A DNA stretch of 64,000 nucleotides, from NCBI RefSeq assembly GCF_900089605.1, contig NZ_LT594324.1, positions 3,906,001 through 3,970,000 on the forward strand, in the 5' to 3' direction. Both the position numbers and the translations under genes were made by a program. Positions within the stretch are counted from its first letter, which is position 1. Each line of letters starts with the position of its first letter. Below the pieces are notes generated by a model. The model made no database searches and was not told the origin of the DNA. It saw nothing but the letters and a program-made list of their open reading frames with translations. Positions 33,140-40,785 of this stretch are shown piece after piece. The DNA comes from Micromonospora narathiwatensis. Lineage in GTDB: Bacteria; Actinomycetota; Actinomycetes; Mycobacteriales; Micromonosporaceae.

Positions 33140-34674
33140 GTTTCCTCCCGGGGTCGGTCGATGTTCGGCTCGGAGTCCCGCCCGACGTCGCCGCCGGTCA
33201 ACGGGAAGCCGCCCTCCTGGAGCCGGGCGACGAGTTCCCGCCAGTCCTCGCGGGCCCGCTCCAGCCGGACCCGCATCACGTCGATGCCGGTGGCCAGCTC
33301 GTTCTCGGCCCGGCGCTGGTCGCGCCCGACGACCGCGAAGCGGAGCACCGCCTCGGCGCCCCGGGCGGCGACCTCGGTGGCCACGTCTCCGACGATCTCC
33401 AGCCGAGGATCGCCATCGTAGATGAGCGAGGCGGAGGCGCCGAGGACCTCGATGGTGACGCGCACGACCGGTTCCCAGATCCGCATCTGGCCCTGCCGGC
33501 GCTCGCCGACGAGTTCCGCCAGCCGGCGGGCGAGGGCGATGTACCGGTCGTACACCACCTGCCCACGGGCCACGAAGTCGGTCGGGTCGTCGAGCAGGGA
33601 CTCCAGGGCGAGGAGGTAGCCGCGCCACTCGTCGGTGTCCCGCGCCTGGCGTACGTGGTGCAGGTCCAGCCCGGTCAGGTCGATCCGCAGCGGTGACAGG
33701 GCCAGGTCGAAGGCCTGCGGTCGCAGCGTACGCAGCAGCTCGACCAACCGGGTCAACTCGGCCCGTGGGCCGCCTTCCTCGGTGGGCTTCCTGGCCCGCA
33801 CCGGGGGGCGCTCCTGGAGGGCGGTACGCCGCAGCGAGTCGGTGGGGATCAGCGCGAACCGCTCCACCGCGTCCGGCACGGTCGTGTTGTACCGGAGGTC
33901 GACGAGGTGCTTGAGCTCGGCGACCAGGGGCGCGGAGCGGAAGCGGCCCTGTGCGGGGTCGCTGCCCGGTTCGACGAGGAACTGCCGGTAGAAGCCCTCC
34001 CGGTCGGCCCGGTCGGTGTCCGCGGCCCACAGGGTCACCTCCCGCAGCTTCTGCCGCAGGGTCGGGATGCTCTCCGCCTCGAGTCCGAGGTCGCGGCGCA
34101 GGGCGTCGAGGTTGAAGCCGCGCAGTTGCAGGAGGAAGCGGTGGAACTCCTCGAACATCAGCCGCTGGGTGCTCTGCTCGTTCTCAGCGTCGTCCCAGCT
34201 CAGTCGGAGGCAGCGGATGGTGTCGAGGTCGCCGAGCAGCGTCCGCCAGGCGGACCAGCCGGCCGCGTCGACGGTGAACCTCGGCTCGTCCGCCGGCGAG
34301 CCCTCCCGCAGCAGGAACGGCACCAGCACACTCTCGTCGAGCAGCGCCCGGAACGCCTCCCGCTGCGGACCAGGCGCGCGGAAGTCCTGGTAGACGACCG
34401 GATTGTTGAAGAAGTACGCCCGGTTGACGATCACCTGCTGGGCGTTGAGGATCGACCGCAGGTACTCCGCTCGCGCGTCCTGCCGCCGGCGGCGCTCCAC
34501 CTCCGCATAGGACAGCCGCCGGGTCACCATGTGCTCCAGCAGGTCGCGGGTGACCCACTGGTTGTCCAGGCACTGAGCGACGACGCTGATCCGGGACAGC
34601 TGACGGTTGTCGACCCGCACCAGCCTGTCCGCCGCGAACTCCTGCACCAACGTCCCCTCCCCAAGGTCCATCAT
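33136..34674 (-). CDS. 512-aa protein of unknown family, coupled to Nudix hydrolase
   Basis: A large soluble protein that I cannot assign. It is mostly helical and charged, with blocks ILNAQQVIVNRAYFFNNPVVY, DTIRCLRLSWDDAENEQSTQ, LRGFNLDALRRDLG and a C-terminal alpha/beta stretch (EVLGASASLIYDGDPRLEIVG). No signal peptide, membrane helix or nucleotide-binding P-loop is visible. The start is ATG-ATG at 34674/34671 with no clear ribosome site. A palindrome lies 51 bp upstream. Its 4-base overlap with the Nudix gene suggests a shared function, possibly in nucleotide metabolism or stress, but this is inference. Confidence 0.7.
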   Translation of the reverse strand: MMDLGEGTLVQEFAADRLVRVDNRQLSRISVVAQCLDNQWVTRDLLEHMVTRRLSYAEVERRRRQDARAEYLRSILNAQQVIVNRAYFFNNPVVYQDFRAPGPQREAFRALLDESVLVPFLLREGSPADEPRFTVDAAGWSAWRTLLGDLDTIRCLRLSWDDAENEQSTQRLMFEEFHRFLLQLRGFNLDALRRDLGLEAESIPTLRQKLREVTLWAADTDRADREGFYRQFLVEPGSDPAQGRFRSAPLVAELKHLVDLRYNTTVPDAVERFALIPTDSLRRTALQERPPVRARKPTEEGGPRAELTRLVELLRTLRPQAFDLALSPLRIDLTGLDLHHVRQARDTDEWRGYLLALESLLDDPTDFVARGQVVYDRYIALARRLAELVGERRQGQMRIWEPVVRVTIEVLGASASLIYDGDPRLEIVGDVATEVAARGAEAVLRFAVVGRDQRRAENELATGIDVMRVRLERAREDWRELVARLQEGGFPLTGGDVGRDSEPNIDRPREET

Positions 34675-34724
34675 GGATGGCCGGTTCAGGGTAGTCAGTT
34701 CGGCCCCGGACGGGGGTCCCGCCG

Positions 34725-34749
34725 ACGGTCCGCGCCCGGCGCGGACCGT
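34725..34749. repeat. 25-bp palindrome between the 512-aa gene and the alditol oxidase gene
   Basis: ACGGTCCGCGCC and GGCGCGGACCGT are perfect 12-base arms around one central base. It lies 17 bp downstream of the alditol oxidase stop (34766) on the minus strand, fitting a terminator, and 51 bp upstream of the 512-aa gene start, fitting an operator. Confidence 0.65.
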
Positions 34750-34765
34750 GGACGGAACCCGACCG

Positions 34766-35998
34766 TCAGGACTGCGGAAAGTAGCGGTCCAGCTCTTCGG
34801 TGCGGAACTTCCCGGCCGGATCGAGGTCGCGCAGCAGGGCGCGGAAGTCGTCGTGCCGGGGGTACGTCGCGGCGGGGTCGCGCCCGAAGAGCTTGCCCCA
34901 GTGCGGGCGCGGCGCGAAGGGCGCCAACCGCTCCTCCACCTCGGCCAGCACCGGGGCCACGGCCACCGGGTCGCCGATCCAGGTGAAGTGGATCGCCAGG
35001 CTGTCCCGGTCGTGGTTCGGGCTGAGCCAGAGCGTGTCCGCGGCGACCGTACGCAGCTCGCAGACCTGTAGCACCGCGGCGATCCGCTCGGCGGCCGGGT
35101 CGAGGGCGGCGAGCGCGTCGGTGGCCGATGCGCGCGGCAGGTGCCACTCCGACTGGAGTTCGTCGCCGCTGCTCGGGGTGAAGCCGAGCCGGAAGTGCGG
35201 CAGCCGCTCGTACCACGGCCCGGGCTCGCCGAGCTGGGCGGTGCAGTGCTCCGCCGGCATCCCGGGCACCGGGTGGCAGGGCGCGTCGGCGGCGACCGTG
35301 CCCAGCCACTCCGCCGGCAGCGGCGGCTCGTCGACCCGCTGCTTGACCCACACCTGGTCCAGCCGGGACGAACGCCAGCGGGTGAAGACGGAGACGCTGT
35401 ACGCCGCGTCGCAGGCGGCGTCGAGCGCGGCGCGGGGCAGCCCGAACCGGACGTACTGCCGGACGTCGAAGGTGGGCACCACGTCGAGGGTGACCCGGGT
35501 GACCACGCCCAGCGCGCCGAGGTTGACCACCATCCCGGGGAACCGCGGGTCGGCGCGGTCCACGGTGAGCAGGTCGCCGTCGGCGGTGACCAGTTCCAGG
35601 GCGGCCACGGCGGTGGCCAGGTTGCCGTGGACCGCCCCCGATCCGTGGGTGGCGGTGGCGACCGCGCCGGCCACCGAGATGTGCGGCAGCGAGGCGAGGT
35701 TGGCCAGCGCGTACCCGTCGGCGTGCAGGCGGGTGGCGACGTCGCCGTAGCGCAGGCCGGCGGCGACGGTGACCGTGCCGCGGTCGCGGTCCAGCGCGAC
35801 GGTGGGCGGCAGCCCGGCCACCGAGACCAGCTCCCCGGTGGTGTCGCCGAGCCGGTTGAACGAGTGCCCGGTGCCCACCGCCCGGATCCGGTCCGCCGCG
35901 CCGACCAGCTTGCGCAGCTCGTCGACGCTGGACGGCTGGTGCCGCGCCCGGGCGGTGTACCGGACGTTGCCGGCCCAGTTGCTGCCTACCCCGGTCAT
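34766..35998 (-). CDS. aldO: alditol oxidase (FAD-dependent)
   Basis: A 410-residue flavoprotein that oxidises alditols such as xylitol and sorbitol to sugars with release of hydrogen peroxide. It resembles Streptomyces coelicolor AldO along its whole length: start NWAGNVRYTA, flavin-attachment motif VGTGHSFN with H45 as the covalent FAD ligand, PHISVAGAVATATHGSG, then HPVPGMPAEHCT and FTPSSGDELQSE. The C-terminal RPHWGKLF also fits. ATG 35998 overlaps the stop of the upstream membrane gene (ATGA). AldO-type enzymes take five- and six-carbon polyols best. Confidence 0.9.
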   Translation of the reverse strand: MTGVGSNWAGNVRYTARARHQPSSVDELRKLVGAADRIRAVGTGHSFNRLGDTTGELVSVAGLPPTVALDRDRGTVTVAAGLRYGDVATRLHADGYALANLASLPHISVAGAVATATHGSGAVHGNLATAVAALELVTADGDLLTVDRADPRFPGMVVNLGALGVVTRVTLDVVPTFDVRQYVRFGLPRAALDAACDAAYSVSVFTRWRSSRLDQVWVKQRVDEPPLPAEWLGTVAADAPCHPVPGMPAEHCTAQLGEPGPWYERLPHFRLGFTPSSGDELQSEWHLPRASATDALAALDPAAERIAAVLQVCELRTVAADTLWLSPNHDRDSLAIHFTWIGDPVAVAPVLAEVEERLAPFAPRPHWGKLFGRDPAATYPRHDDFRALLRDLDPAGKFRTEELDRYFPQS

Positions 35999-36729
35999 GC
36001 CGTGGCCTCCCGGTCGGTCGAGGATTCGTCGGTGAGTGCGGCGCGGAGCGCGTCGAGCGTGGCGTCGACCTGGCCGACGTCGTACCCGCGCAGCGCGACC
36101 TCGATGCCGGCGGCCCGGGCCTGCTCGATCTCCGCGCGGGCGGCCCGCCGCGCCGCCGCGTCGCCCGTGGCCAGCGCCTCCTCGGCGCGACCCACCAGCC
36201 CGTCCACCTGCCTCTTGTCATAGCCGCGCAGGCCGACGGCGAACACGATCGCCGTCCCGGCGGACCAGCCGCCCGGGGCGGTACGCGCGTCGGTGAAGCG
36301 GCCACCGGAGTACCGGGTCAGCGCCGCCACCACGTCGTCGGGGCGCTCCCGTACCTGGGCGAGGTCGAGCAGCTCGACGGCGGGCCGGCCGTCGCGCGGG
36401 TGCCGCGCGGTGGTCGGCGGGCCCGGCGGCAGGCCGGCTGCGGGCACCCCGACCAGCCGGGCCGCGTCGGTGAGGGCGAGCGCGTCGAACTGCTCCCACC
36501 GGTACGTCCCGCGCAGGCCGGGGCGGCGCACCTCCAGCCCCTCCGGCCCGATGACGAACCGGAACGGCCGCACCGCGCCGACCAGCACCGCGCCGCCGAC
36601 CGCGACGACGCCGAGGGCCGCCAGCATCCGCAGCAGCGCGCCCTCGCCGGCGACGGCGAGCACCAGTATTCCGCCGGCCACGCAGGCGACGGCCAGCGGC
36701 AGCGCCCCCCGGCTGCGGTGCAGCTCCAT
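35995..36729 (-). CDS. membrane protein with PH-like domain and two DivIVA-like repeats
   Basis: A 244-residue protein. Two membrane segments lie in residues 10-50. A PH-like (bPH) region follows (RPFRFVIGPEGLEVRRPG, then YRWEQFDALAL). The C-terminal part has two copies of a DivIVA-type motif, GLRGYDKRQVDGLVGRAEEAL and ALRGYDVGQVDATLDALRAAL, which bind curved membranes or polymerise in DivIVA proteins. It is coupled to the alditol oxidase gene by a 4-base overlap, an odd pairing. Function unknown. Confidence 0.75.
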   Translation of the reverse strand: MELHRSRGALPLAVACVAGGILVLAVAGEGALLRMLAALGVVAVGGAVLVGAVRPFRFVIGPEGLEVRRPGLRGTYRWEQFDALALTDAARLVGVPAAGLPPGPPTTARHPRDGRPAVELLDLAQVRERPDDVVAALTRYSGGRFTDARTAPGGWSAGTAIVFAVGLRGYDKRQVDGLVGRAEEALATGDAAARRAARAEIEQARAAGIEVALRGYDVGQVDATLDALRAALTDESSTDREATA

Positions 36730-36802
36730 GTCGTACCCCCGCTCCCGTGCCGTGGTCCGGGTGCATCATCCACCAACCTGTCAAGGCACGGCCGACCGCG
36801 GG

Positions 36803-36838
36803 CGTCGGCGGTGGGACCGGCCGGCCCCACCGCCGACG
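36803..36838 (-). terminator. hairpin terminator after the LLM oxidoreductase
   Basis: Perfect 13-bp arms CGTCGGCGGTGGG and complement with a 10-base loop, 3 bp downstream of the stop. Confidence 0.75.
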
Positions 36839-36840
36839 GG

Positions 36841-37770
36841 TCAGAGCTGTCCCATGACCTCGGCGGCCACCAGCTCCAGGTGGTCCAGGTCGGCCAGGTC
36901 GAGCACCTGGAGGTAGACCCGGTTGCTGCCGATCGCGGCATACCGGCCGAGCTTTTCGACGATCTCGGCGGGCGTGCCGGCGAGGCCGTTCTCGCGCAGC
37001 TCGGCGGGCTCCCGGCCGATCGCCGCCGCGCGCCGGGCCACCTCGGCCTCGTCCCGCCCGCAGCAGAGCACCAGGGCGTTGGACCAGACCATGGTGGACG
37101 GATCCCGGTCGATCTCGCCGCAGGCGTTCCGCACCCGCTGGAACTGTGCCGCCGAGTCCTCGACCGAGGCGAACGGCAGGTTGAACTCGTCGGCGTACCG
37201 GGCGGCGAGCCGGGGCGTACGTCGGGGACCCGTCCCGCCGAGCAGGATGGGCGGGCGTGGTTGCTGCGTCGGCTTGGGCAGCGCGGGTGAGTCGCTGACC
37301 GGGTAGTACTTGCCGGGGAAGTCGAACGTCGCGCCGACCGGGGTCTCCCAGAGGCCGGTGATGACGGCGAGTTGCTCCTCCAGCCGGTCGAAGCGCTCGG
37401 CCAGCGGCGGGAACGGGATGCCGTACGCGGTGTGTTCCTCGGCGTACCAGCCGGTGCCGATACCCAGTTCGACCCGGCCGCCGCTCATCTGGTCGACCTG
37501 CGCGACGGTGATCGCGAGCGGTCCGGGGAGCCGGAAGGTGGCCGCGGTCATCAAGGTGCCGAGCCGGATCCGGGTGGTGTCCCGGGCCAGGCCGGCGAGG
37601 GTCGTCCAGGCGTCGGTCGGGCCGGGCTCGCCGGTCACCGAGCCCATCTTGAGATAGTGGTCGGAGCGGAAGAAGGCGCCGAAGCCGGTCTCCTCCGCGC
37701 GGCGCGCCACGGCGAGCAACTGGTCGTAGCTGGCGCCCTGCTGGGGCTCGGTGAAGATCCGCAGTTCCAT
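36841..37770 (-). CDS. F420-dependent luciferase-like (LLM) oxidoreductase
   Basis: A 309-residue TIM-barrel enzyme. The start MELRIFTEPQQGASYDQLLA and the next block AEETGFGAFFRSDHYLKMG are typical of the F420-dependent group named after TIGR03560. Later blocks include TRIRLGTLMTAATFRLPGPL, RVELGIGTGWYAEEHTAYG and RPPILLGGTGPRRTPRLAAR. Deazaflavin F420 is the probable hydride donor; the substrate is unknown. ATG 37770 is chosen because the family starts here; the frame extends to 37857 without similarity. Confidence 0.9.
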   Translation of the reverse strand: MELRIFTEPQQGASYDQLLAVARRAEETGFGAFFRSDHYLKMGSVTGEPGPTDAWTTLAGLARDTTRIRLGTLMTAATFRLPGPLAITVAQVDQMSGGRVELGIGTGWYAEEHTAYGIPFPPLAERFDRLEEQLAVITGLWETPVGATFDFPGKYYPVSDSPALPKPTQQPRPPILLGGTGPRRTPRLAARYADEFNLPFASVEDSAAQFQRVRNACGEIDRDPSTMVWSNALVLCCGRDEAEVARRAAAIGREPAELRENGLAGTPAEIVEKLGRYAAIGSNRVYLQVLDLADLDHLELVAAEVMGQL

Positions 37771-37830
37771 GGCCCGAGCATATTGAGCCCGCCTCGCCCA
37801 ACCGCAGGGGCCACCACCTCGCAATATTCC

Positions 37831-37860
37831 TTGACAGGCATATGAGCAGCGAGGCATATT
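37831..37860 (+). promoter_or_regulatory. promoter for the ArsR gene, giving a probably leaderless mRNA
   Basis: TTGACA (37831-37836) and CATATT (37855-37860) are 18 bp apart, and the GTG start is 6 bases after the -10 box, so transcription would begin at or beside the start codon. The direct repeat AGGCATAT occurs twice, at 37837 and at 37852, and may be the autoregulatory operator. Confidence 0.65.
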
Positions 37861-37866
37861 AGGTAA

Positions 37867-38175
37867 GTGTCCATCGACGCTTTCGCCGTCCTGGCCGAGC
37901 CGACGCGGCGCCGCATCCTCGACCGGCTACGCCGGGCCGAGAGCAGCGTCGGCGACCTCGTGGACGCGCTGGGGATGAGCCAACCAGCCGTCTCCAAGCA
38001 CCTGAAGGTGCTCCGCGACGCCGGCCTCGTCACCTGCCGCACCGCGGCCCAGCAGCGGATCTACCGGATCGACGCACGCCCGCTGCGGGACGTCGACGAC
38101 TGGCTCGGGCCCTACCGACGGATGTGGGTGGACCACCTCGACGCCCTGGAGCGCCATCTCGACAGTCAGGAGTGA
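37867..38175 (+). CDS. ArsR-family regulator
   Basis: A 102-residue winged-helix repressor. The HTH reads AVLAEPTRRRILDRLRR, then LVDALGMSQPAVSKHLKVLR. It lacks metal-binding CxC motifs, so it belongs to the ArsR type usually paired with SRPBCC proteins. The stop is 2 bases before the next start. GTG 37867 is immediately after a promoter, suggesting leaderless translation. Confidence 0.9.
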   Translation: MSIDAFAVLAEPTRRRILDRLRRAESSVGDLVDALGMSQPAVSKHLKVLRDAGLVTCRTAAQQRIYRIDARPLRDVDDWLGPYRRMWVDHLDALERHLDSQE

Positions 38176-38177
38176 CG

Positions 38178-38705
38178 ATGGACCGCGACAGCTTCCGACC
38201 CGGCCCGCTCGCCGAGGTCGCCCGCGTACCGGCCGGCGACCGGTGGGACCTGGTGTTCGTCCGCGACCTGCGGCACCCGCCCGAGAAGGTGTGGGCGGCG
38301 CTGACCGAGCCCGGCCAGCTCGCCGAGTGGGCGCCCTTCCTCGCCAGCCGCGACCTCGGCACGCCCGGCGACGCCACGCTCAGGATGGTGGACGGCGACC
38401 AGCGCCTCGACGCGCCCGCGACCGTACGCCGCGCCGAGCGACCGACCCTGCTCGAATACACCTGGGGCGGCGACCTGCTGCGCTGGGAGCTGACGCCGAC
38501 GGACACCGGCACCCGGCTGACCCTGCGGCACCGGATCGGGCAGGCCGACCAGGCTCCGATGATGGCCGCCGGCTGGCACCTCTGCCTGGACGTCGCCGGC
38601 CATCTGCTCGACGGCGACCCGGTCGGCCCGATCCGGGGCGGCGAGGCGATGCAGTTCGGCTGGGAGCGGCTCCGCGACGCGTACGCCGAGCGGCTGGACT
38701 CCTGA
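38178..38705 (+). CDS. SRPBCC (AHSA1-like) protein
   Basis: A 175-residue START-like/AHSA1 protein that would bind a hydrophobic ligand in a helix-grip cavity. Motifs include LRHPPEKVWAALTEPGQLAEWAPFLASRD and GWHLCLDVAGHLLDGDPVG, as in the ArsR-linked family. ATG 38178 follows AGGAG at 38168-38172. ArsR/SRPBCC pairs are very common in actinomycetes and are usually self-contained stress or ligand-response units. Confidence 0.9.
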   Translation: MDRDSFRPGPLAEVARVPAGDRWDLVFVRDLRHPPEKVWAALTEPGQLAEWAPFLASRDLGTPGDATLRMVDGDQRLDAPATVRRAERPTLLEYTWGGDLLRWELTPTDTGTRLTLRHRIGQADQAPMMAAGWHLCLDVAGHLLDGDPVGPIRGGEAMQFGWERLRDAYAERLDS

Positions 38706-38754
38706 CGCGGACGGCGCGGGGCGGCACGACGCCACCTCCGCGCCTCCGCCGGGG

Positions 38755-39960
38755 TCAGCCCGCCGTGGCCGGGACGTCCGGCAGGGCGATCGCGGTGGCG
38801 GCCTTACGGATCGGCTCGGTCACCCGGCGGATCATCCCCTCCCGGCCGGGCAGCCGCGGCATGAGCCGCAGCATCAGCGTCTGGAACCGGATCTGCGCGG
38901 CCGAGCCGAGCACCATGCCCTTGAGGTTGCGCTCGGCGAGCTGCTGGTTCGCCGCCACGAACGGGCGCATCCGCCGCTCGTAGGTGGCGAACCCGGCCGC
39001 CGGATCGCCACCGGCCGCTGCCAACGAGGCGGCCAGCACGTACGCCCCGACGAGGCTCAGGCTGGTGCCCTGCCCGGACGCCGGCGAGGCCGCGTACCCG
39101 GCGTCGCCGACCAGCCCGACCCGCCCGGTCGACCAGCGGTCCATCCGTACCTGACTCATCGCGTCGAAGTAGAAGTCCGGCGCGTCGGCCATCGCGGCGA
39201 GCAACTCCGGCACCCGCCAGCCGGCACCGGCGAACGTCGTGGCCAACGCCGCCCGCTGAGCGGCGACGTCCCGGTGGTCGGGCTCCTCGGCCGGCGACGG
39301 AAAGAGGAACAGCGCCCGGGCGTCGGGCGCGCCGGCGGTCCGGTAGACACCGACCGACCGCCCGGGGGCGGGATGCATCAGCTCGACGCGCTCCTCGCCG
39401 TACTCGGCCGGCACGGTGAAGATCGCGATGTGGTACCCGAGCGTACGCAGGTGCGCCGAGCCGGGCCCGAAGGCCAGCCGCCGGACCGTCGAGTGCAGCC
39501 CGTCGGCGCCGACAACCAGGTCGAATCGGCGGTTCGGCCCCCGCTCGAAGGCGACCTCGACCCCGTCGGCGGACTGGTCCAGCGCGGCGATCGAGTCGCC
39601 GTGGACATATTCCACGTCGTCGGTGGCCTCGATCAGGATGCGGGCCAGGTCGCCGCGCATGATCTCGACGTCGTCGCCCTCCCGGCCGCCGAAGAGCGCG
39701 GCGTCCATGGTGGCTAACTGCCGCCCGCCGGCCTCGACGAAGCGGGCCAGCCGCATCCCGGTGTCGTGCCGGCCAACCTGCTCGCGCAGGCCCATCCGGT
39801 CCACCACGGTCAGGGCCGCGCCCCGGATGTCCACCTTGTAGCCCCCGTCCCGGCGGGCCGGGGCCCGCTCGACGACGGTCGGACGGAAGCCGTGGCGGCG
39901 CAGCCACCAGGCGAGCGCAGGGCCGGCGACGCCGGCACCGGAGATCAGCACATCGGTCAT
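38755..39960 (-). CDS. FAD-dependent monooxygenase
   Basis: A 401-residue class A flavoprotein monooxygenase. The GxGxxG FAD site is VLISGAGVAGPALAWWLRR, the DG motif is VVGADGLHSTVRR and the GD motif is RVGLVGDAGYAASPASGQGTSL. It hydroxylates aromatic or polyketide substrates using NAD(P)H. The gene diverges from a TetR regulator across 71 bp that hold a strong operator, so the regulator probably controls it. Sequence resembles resistance-type (TetX-like/Rox) enzymes in general plan only. Confidence 0.9.
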   Translation of the reverse strand: MTDVLISGAGVAGPALAWWLRRHGFRPTVVERAPARRDGGYKVDIRGAALTVVDRMGLREQVGRHDTGMRLARFVEAGGRQLATMDAALFGGREGDDVEIMRGDLARILIEATDDVEYVHGDSIAALDQSADGVEVAFERGPNRRFDLVVGADGLHSTVRRLAFGPGSAHLRTLGYHIAIFTVPAEYGEERVELMHPAPGRSVGVYRTAGAPDARALFLFPSPAEEPDHRDVAAQRAALATTFAGAGWRVPELLAAMADAPDFYFDAMSQVRMDRWSTGRVGLVGDAGYAASPASGQGTSLSLVGAYVLAASLAAAGGDPAAGFATYERRMRPFVAANQQLAERNLKGMVLGSAAQIRFQTLMLRLMPRLPGREGMIRRVTEPIRKAATAIALPDVPATAG

Positions 39961-39972
39961 GCCATCGACGGT

Positions 39973-39993
39973 ACAAACGTCTCATACGTTTGT
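39973..39993. promoter_or_regulatory. operator between the monooxygenase and TetR genes
   Basis: ACAAACGT-CTCAT-ACGTTTGT, perfect 8-base arms with a 5-base spacer, a typical TetR-family operator layout. It starts 13 bp upstream of the monooxygenase ATG and covers its promoter, so occupancy would block that gene. Confidence 0.7.
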
Positions 39994-40011
39994 GCAAGAC
40001 GTTCGTGCAAG
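39986..40011. repeat. 13-bp direct repeat overlapping the operator
   Basis: ACGTTTGTGCAAG is followed directly by ACGTTCGTGCAAG, 12 of 13 bases identical. The first copy overlaps the right arm of the operator. Both lie within 46 bp of the TetR start, so extra regulator molecules could bind there. Confidence 0.65.
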
Positions 40012-40031
40012 GAATTTGCTACGCTGCTCCC

Positions 40032-40619
40032 ATGGGAAATCGGGAGGACCTGCTCGCCGGGGCCAAGCGCTGCCTGATGGAGAAGGGCTATGCGGGCACC
40101 ACGGCCCGCGACGTCGCCACCGCCGCCGGCACCAGCCTGGCCGCCATCGGCTACCACTTCCGCACGACGAAGGCGCTGCTCAACGAGGCCCTCATCGAGG
40201 CGATGGCGGAGTGGGGCGAGGAACTGGGACGCGCGCTCGCGGACGACGCCGGCCCGGACGCCACGCCGGCCGAACGGTTCGAGGCCGCCTGGGAGCGGAT
40301 CATCGAATCCTTCGACCGGCTACGGCCGCTCTGGGCCATCCAGTTCGAGCTGATCTCGCAGATGGACCGCGTGCCCGAGCTGCGGGCGGCGTTCGCCACC
40401 GCCAACCGACAGGCCCGGCTCGGTCTGGCCGAGGTCTTCCACCGGCTCGACCCGGCCGTCGACGAACCGACCGCGCTCGCCCTCGGCGCGTTCCACCAGG
40501 CGCTGCTCGCCGGCCTGGCCTCCCAGTGGCTCGTCGATCCGCAGGCGGCCCCGTCCGCCAAGGAACTGACCCGGGCGCTGCGCATCGTCACCGACGAGTT
40601 CCACGCCGGCCGAAGCTGA
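40032..40619 (+). CDS. TetR-family regulator
   Basis: A 195-residue repressor. The HTH is AGTTARDVATAAGTSLAAIGYHFRTTKALL, close to the TetR consensus; the C-terminal helical part binds the ligand. ATG 40032 is the start that places the HTH at residues 25-50; an upstream start (39990) would overlap the operator. Autoregulation together with the divergent monooxygenase is likely, with induction by the enzyme's substrate or product. Confidence 0.9.
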   Translation: MGNREDLLAGAKRCLMEKGYAGTTARDVATAAGTSLAAIGYHFRTTKALLNEALIEAMAEWGEELGRALADDAGPDATPAERFEAAWERIIESFDRLRPLWAIQFELISQMDRVPELRAAFATANRQARLGLAEVFHRLDPAVDEPTALALGAFHQALLAGLASQWLVDPQAAPSAKELTRALRIVTDEFHAGRS

Positions 40620-40730
40620 CCCCGAGCGCGGCGGGTCATGGTCAGGGGCGCGGCGGGGCGCCGCGTGGGAAGCCTCGCCGTCCCGGCCGGTCGGGGCCGG
40701 TGTCCCTGGCGGCCGGGACATCCCGTACCG

Positions 40731-40767
40731 CACCGTGGATCCGCCGCACCGTGGATCCGCCGCACCG
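40731..40767. repeat. 16-bp tandem repeat upstream of the acyl-CoA dehydrogenase-like gene
   Basis: CACCGTGGATCCGCCG occurs twice directly adjacent (40731-40746 and 40747-40762) with a third partial copy. It ends about 20 bp before the start codon. It may be a regulator site or chance slippage product. Confidence 0.6.
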
Positions 40768-40785
40768 ACGCCCGAGGAGGCCGCC

